A DNA stretch of 64,000 nucleotides. Source: Chryseobacterium sp. E1. Its GTDB lineage: Bacteria; Bacteroidota; Bacteroidia; Flavobacteriales; Weeksellaceae. Where the stretch lies: assembly GCA_019203745.1 (NCBI GenBank), contig CP078104.1:1896501-1960500 (forward strand). The letters are read 5' to 3'. Both the position numbers and the translations under genes were made by a program. Shown here piece after piece: positions 63,985-64,000 of this stretch (positions are counted from its first letter, which is position 1; each line of letters starts with the position of its first letter). Under the pieces are notes generated by a model, which saw only the letters and a program-made list of their open reading frames with translations, made no database searches and was not told where the DNA came from.

Positions 63985-64000
63985 ATGAAAGTTTTGATTA
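63985..64000 (+). CDS. 5' end of a plus-strand gene cut by the window edge
   Basis: ATGAAAGTTTTGATT begins at 63985 (MKVLI), with a plausible upstream AT-rich region. Only five codons are present, so no function can be given. Confidence 0.3.

Overview
The window looks like chromosomal DNA of a Flavobacteriia member close to Chryseobacterium (Weeksellaceae). Evidence: low GC with AT-rich spacers, Bacteroidetes-type promoters (TTG near -33 and TAnnTTTG near -7), SusC/SusD and TonB-dependent receptors, type IX secretion (T9SS) sorting tails, and YncE-like surface propellers. There are no IS elements, CRISPR arrays or rRNA genes. More than half of the genes are interrupted by single-base frame breaks, usually in short homopolymers, while the protein similarity continues across each break. 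I read these as sequencing or assembly errors rather than decay, and give merged gene extents.

Layout. 0-15.8 kb is core: rmuC, a LytTR regulator, a CPBP protease, a SpoU-type RNA methyltransferase, an Ala-rich lipoprotein, 5-formyl-THF cyclo-ligase, the tRNA hydroxylase trhO, an HtrA/DegP protease, ridA, an LptD-like LPS assembly protein and a peptidoglycan amidase. 15.8-20.3 kb holds four tRNA-Glu(UUC) genes and rpsT. Between the first tRNA and rpsT sits a small accessory block: a large polymorphic-toxin-like protein ending in a zincin (Tox-MPTase4-like) domain and a probable immunity gene. The block is bordered by an imperfect 15-bp copy of the tRNA 3' end.

20.7-24.2 kb carries three tandem paralogous T9SS cargo proteins sharing a CxGC...NP motif domain; the third has an added LamG-like domain. 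24.3-31.3 kb is a minus-strand vitamin B12 uptake operon under a cobalamin riboswitch: a BtuB-like receptor, a BtuG-like propeller lipoprotein, another surface lipoprotein, and a propeller-like protein with a T9SS tail. 31.6-37.4 kb is a redox/copper-themed set: an outer-membrane barrel, an MbnH/MauG-like di-haem peroxidase, an MbnP-like lipoprotein, an exported Fe/Mn superoxide dismutase, a SCO1-like protein, a YHS lipoprotein and two small Cx9Cx3C proteins. 37.9-48.5 kb is a zinc/cobalt/cadmium efflux block: P1B-ATPase, Fur-family regulator, CDF exporter, bestrophin-like channel, CzcB, and a CzcA naturally fused to a TolC-type outer-membrane factor.

48.9-58.9 kb is a second polymorphic toxin locus: two tail-fibre-like exported proteins, a small T9SS protein, a roughly 2,290-residue SpvB/FG-GAP/RHS protein with a C-terminal HExxH toxin domain, and a lipoprotein immunity candidate. 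59.1-63.8 kb is a SusC/SusD pair preceded on its own strand by a sequence I recognise as a SAM-I (S-box) riboswitch with a clear promoter. That suggests the nutrient taken up is linked to methionine or sulfur.

The most novel-looking items are the SAM-riboswitch-controlled SusCD pair, the two zincin-type polymorphic toxins, the B12 operon that combines lipoprotein and T9SS surface proteins, and the three CxGC-domain paralogs.
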